A DNA stretch of 7,531 nucleotides from DATFXF01 sp035258565 (GTDB lineage: Bacteria > Acidobacteriota > Terriglobia > Acidiferrales > UBA7541). Of the stretch, positions 6,596 to 7,531 are shown piece by piece. The stretch covers positions 1-7,531 of the forward strand of contig DATFXF010000323.1 in assembly GCA_035258565.1 (NCBI GenBank). The letters run 5' to 3'. The notes below the pieces were generated by a model. The model was not told the DNA's origin. It saw only the letters and a program-made list of their open reading frames with translations, and made no database searches. How positions within the stretch are numbered: position 1 is the stretch's first letter; the number at the start of each line of letters is the position of its first letter. The position numbers and the translations under genes are program-made.

Positions 6596-7531
6596 CTTTG
6601 GCGTGATAGGTCAACACGATGGATGCGCCGGCACGCTGGATGGCCGTCAGGATTTCGAGCACGACGCGTTGTTCATCGAGCCAGCCATGCTGGACTGCTG
6701 CTTTGACCATCGCATACTCGCCGCTTACGTTGTAGGCCGCCACCGGCACATGCACCTGGTCGCGGACCATGCGCACGACGTCCAGATACGGCAGCGCGGG
6801 TTTCACCATGACCATATCTGCGCCTTCCTCAATGTCGAGAGCCACCTCGCGCAAAGCCTCCCGGGCGTTGGCGGGGTCCATCTGGTAGCTGCGGCGGTCG
6901 CCAAACTCCGGCGCCGACTGTGCTGCTTCGCGGAAGGGTCCGTAAAAGCCCGAGCAGTATTTTGCCGCGTAAGAAAGGATCGCCACATCTGTGAACTCAT
7001 GTTCGTCGAGCTTGCGGCGGATGGCGGCGACGCGGCCGTCCATCATGTCCGAAGGTGCGACGATGTCCGCACCGGCGCGCGCATGTGCGAGCGCCTCTTC
7101 GGCCAGGATCTCGACGGTCGGGTCGTTGAGTACGACTCCATCCTTCACCACGCCGCAATGCCCGTGGCTTGTGTACCCACACAGGCACACGTCAGTGATG
7201 ACCAGCAGATGGAGCTTGGCTCTCGAGATGGCCTCAATCGCGCGCGGCACCACCCCTTCGACACGAACGGCTTCTGAACCGCGCTCATCCTTACGTTCCG
7301 GCAGGCCGAACAGAATCACCCCGGGAATTCCCAGCCCTTCCACCTCGCGGCACTCTTCCACCAGCTTGTCCACAGACTGCTGGTAGACGCCCGGCATCGA
7401 GCTTACCTCGGCGCGCACCTGACTCCCGGGGCAGACGAACATCGGGTATACCAGGCCCTGGACACCGAGGCGCGTCTCGCGGACCAGCTTGCGCAGGGCC
7501 TCCGAACGCCGCAGCCGACGAGGACGCAGGG
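6567..7531 (-). CDS. hemB: Porphobilinogen synthase (delta-aminolevulinic acid dehydratase), 5' end missing
   Basis: Condenses two 5-aminolevulinate molecules to porphobilinogen, the first step shared by all tetrapyrroles. The frame is open from the window edge; 320 residues are visible, beginning LRPRRLRRSEALRKLVRETR, which is the usual HemB N-terminal region, so the start must lie only a few codons beyond 7531. The ATG at 7442 is internal (in YPMFVCPG). Numbering from the first visible residue, the catalytic lysines are K190 (SYAAKYCSGFYGPF) and the Schiff-base K243 (MVKPALPYLD). DVCLCGYTSHGHCG carries the three cysteines (115, 117, 125) of the active-site zinc, so this is the zinc-dependent class rather than the aspartate-rich magnesium class. 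PSDMMDGRV and QMDPANAREA are further family motifs. These positions sit about five residues short of the Escherichia enzyme, which supports a near-complete gene. The C-terminus AKDAARWLGAC is normal. It overlaps hemL and probably shares its transcript; the promoter is outside the window. Confidence 0.97.
   Translation of the reverse strand, partial: LRPRRLRRSEALRKLVRETRLGVQGLVYPMFVCPGSQVRAEVSSMPGVYQQSVDKLVEECREVEGLGIPGVILFGLPERKDERGSEAVRVEGVVPRAIEAISRAKLHLLVITDVCLCGYTSHGHCGVVKDGVVLNDPTVEILAEEALAHARAGADIVAPSDMMDGRVAAIRRKLDEHEFTDVAILSYAAKYCSGFYGPFREAAQSAPEFGDRRSYQMDPANAREALREVALDIEEGADMVMVKPALPYLDVVRMVRDQVHVPVAAYNVSGEYAMVKAAVQHGWLDEQRVVLEILTAIQRAGASIVLTYHAKDAARWLGAC

Noticed and set aside
5660..6706. 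348-codon open frame on the plus strand opposite hemL
   Set aside because: It is antisense to an unambiguous hemL and its composition (many His, Arg, Gln, Asp) is that of a mirror frame. No family pattern is seen.
6384..7277. 297-codon open frame on the plus strand opposite hemB and the start of hemL
   Set aside because: It covers two real genes in antisense and shows no protein-family features.

Overview
The window reads as ordinary chromosomal DNA from a GC-rich bacterium. Five genes fill almost all of it, all apparently intact apart from hemB, which runs off the right edge. The mix (a long PAS-rich hybrid histidine kinase, a DUF421 protein, a DUF4337 protein and C5-pathway haem genes) and the G/C-rich third codon positions fit soil lineages such as Acidobacteriota. 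That assignment is an impression from protein style only. No rRNA, tRNA, CRISPR array, insertion sequence or phage gene is visible.

Layout from left to right. Positions 1-200 hold no convincing gene. They do contain a leftward promoter-like sequence (perfect TTGACA, 17-base spacer, weak -10), followed by an ATG and a reading frame that opens only if one base is shifted. Positions 201-3746 (minus strand) encode a 1181-residue soluble hybrid histidine kinase ordered PAS-PAS-PAS-GAF-PAS-PAS-HisKA-HATPase-REC. A 274-bp divergent spacer with several inverted repeats separates it from a plus-strand DUF421 (YetF/YcaP-like) membrane protein at 4021-4611. Only 22 bp further on, a convergent minus-strand DUF4337 membrane/coiled-coil protein ends (4634-5176). 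Upstream of it on the same strand lie hemL (5243-6595) and hemB (6567 to beyond 7531), which overlap and probably form one transcription unit reading leftward.

How the genes work together. HemL makes 5-aminolevulinate from glutamate-1-semialdehyde, and HemB condenses two 5-aminolevulinates into porphobilinogen. These are consecutive steps of tetrapyrrole synthesis, and having hemL implies the tRNA-dependent C5 route. Other haem genes (for example hemC or hemA) may lie to the right. The DUF4337 gene follows hemL on the same strand after 66 bp but has its own strong Shine-Dalgarno sequence, and its role is unknown. The kinase has no partner regulator in the window and carries its own receiver, so its output is not visible here. 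I found no convincing undescribed system. The most open questions are the possible disrupted or leaderless gene at the left edge and the structured divergent spacer.
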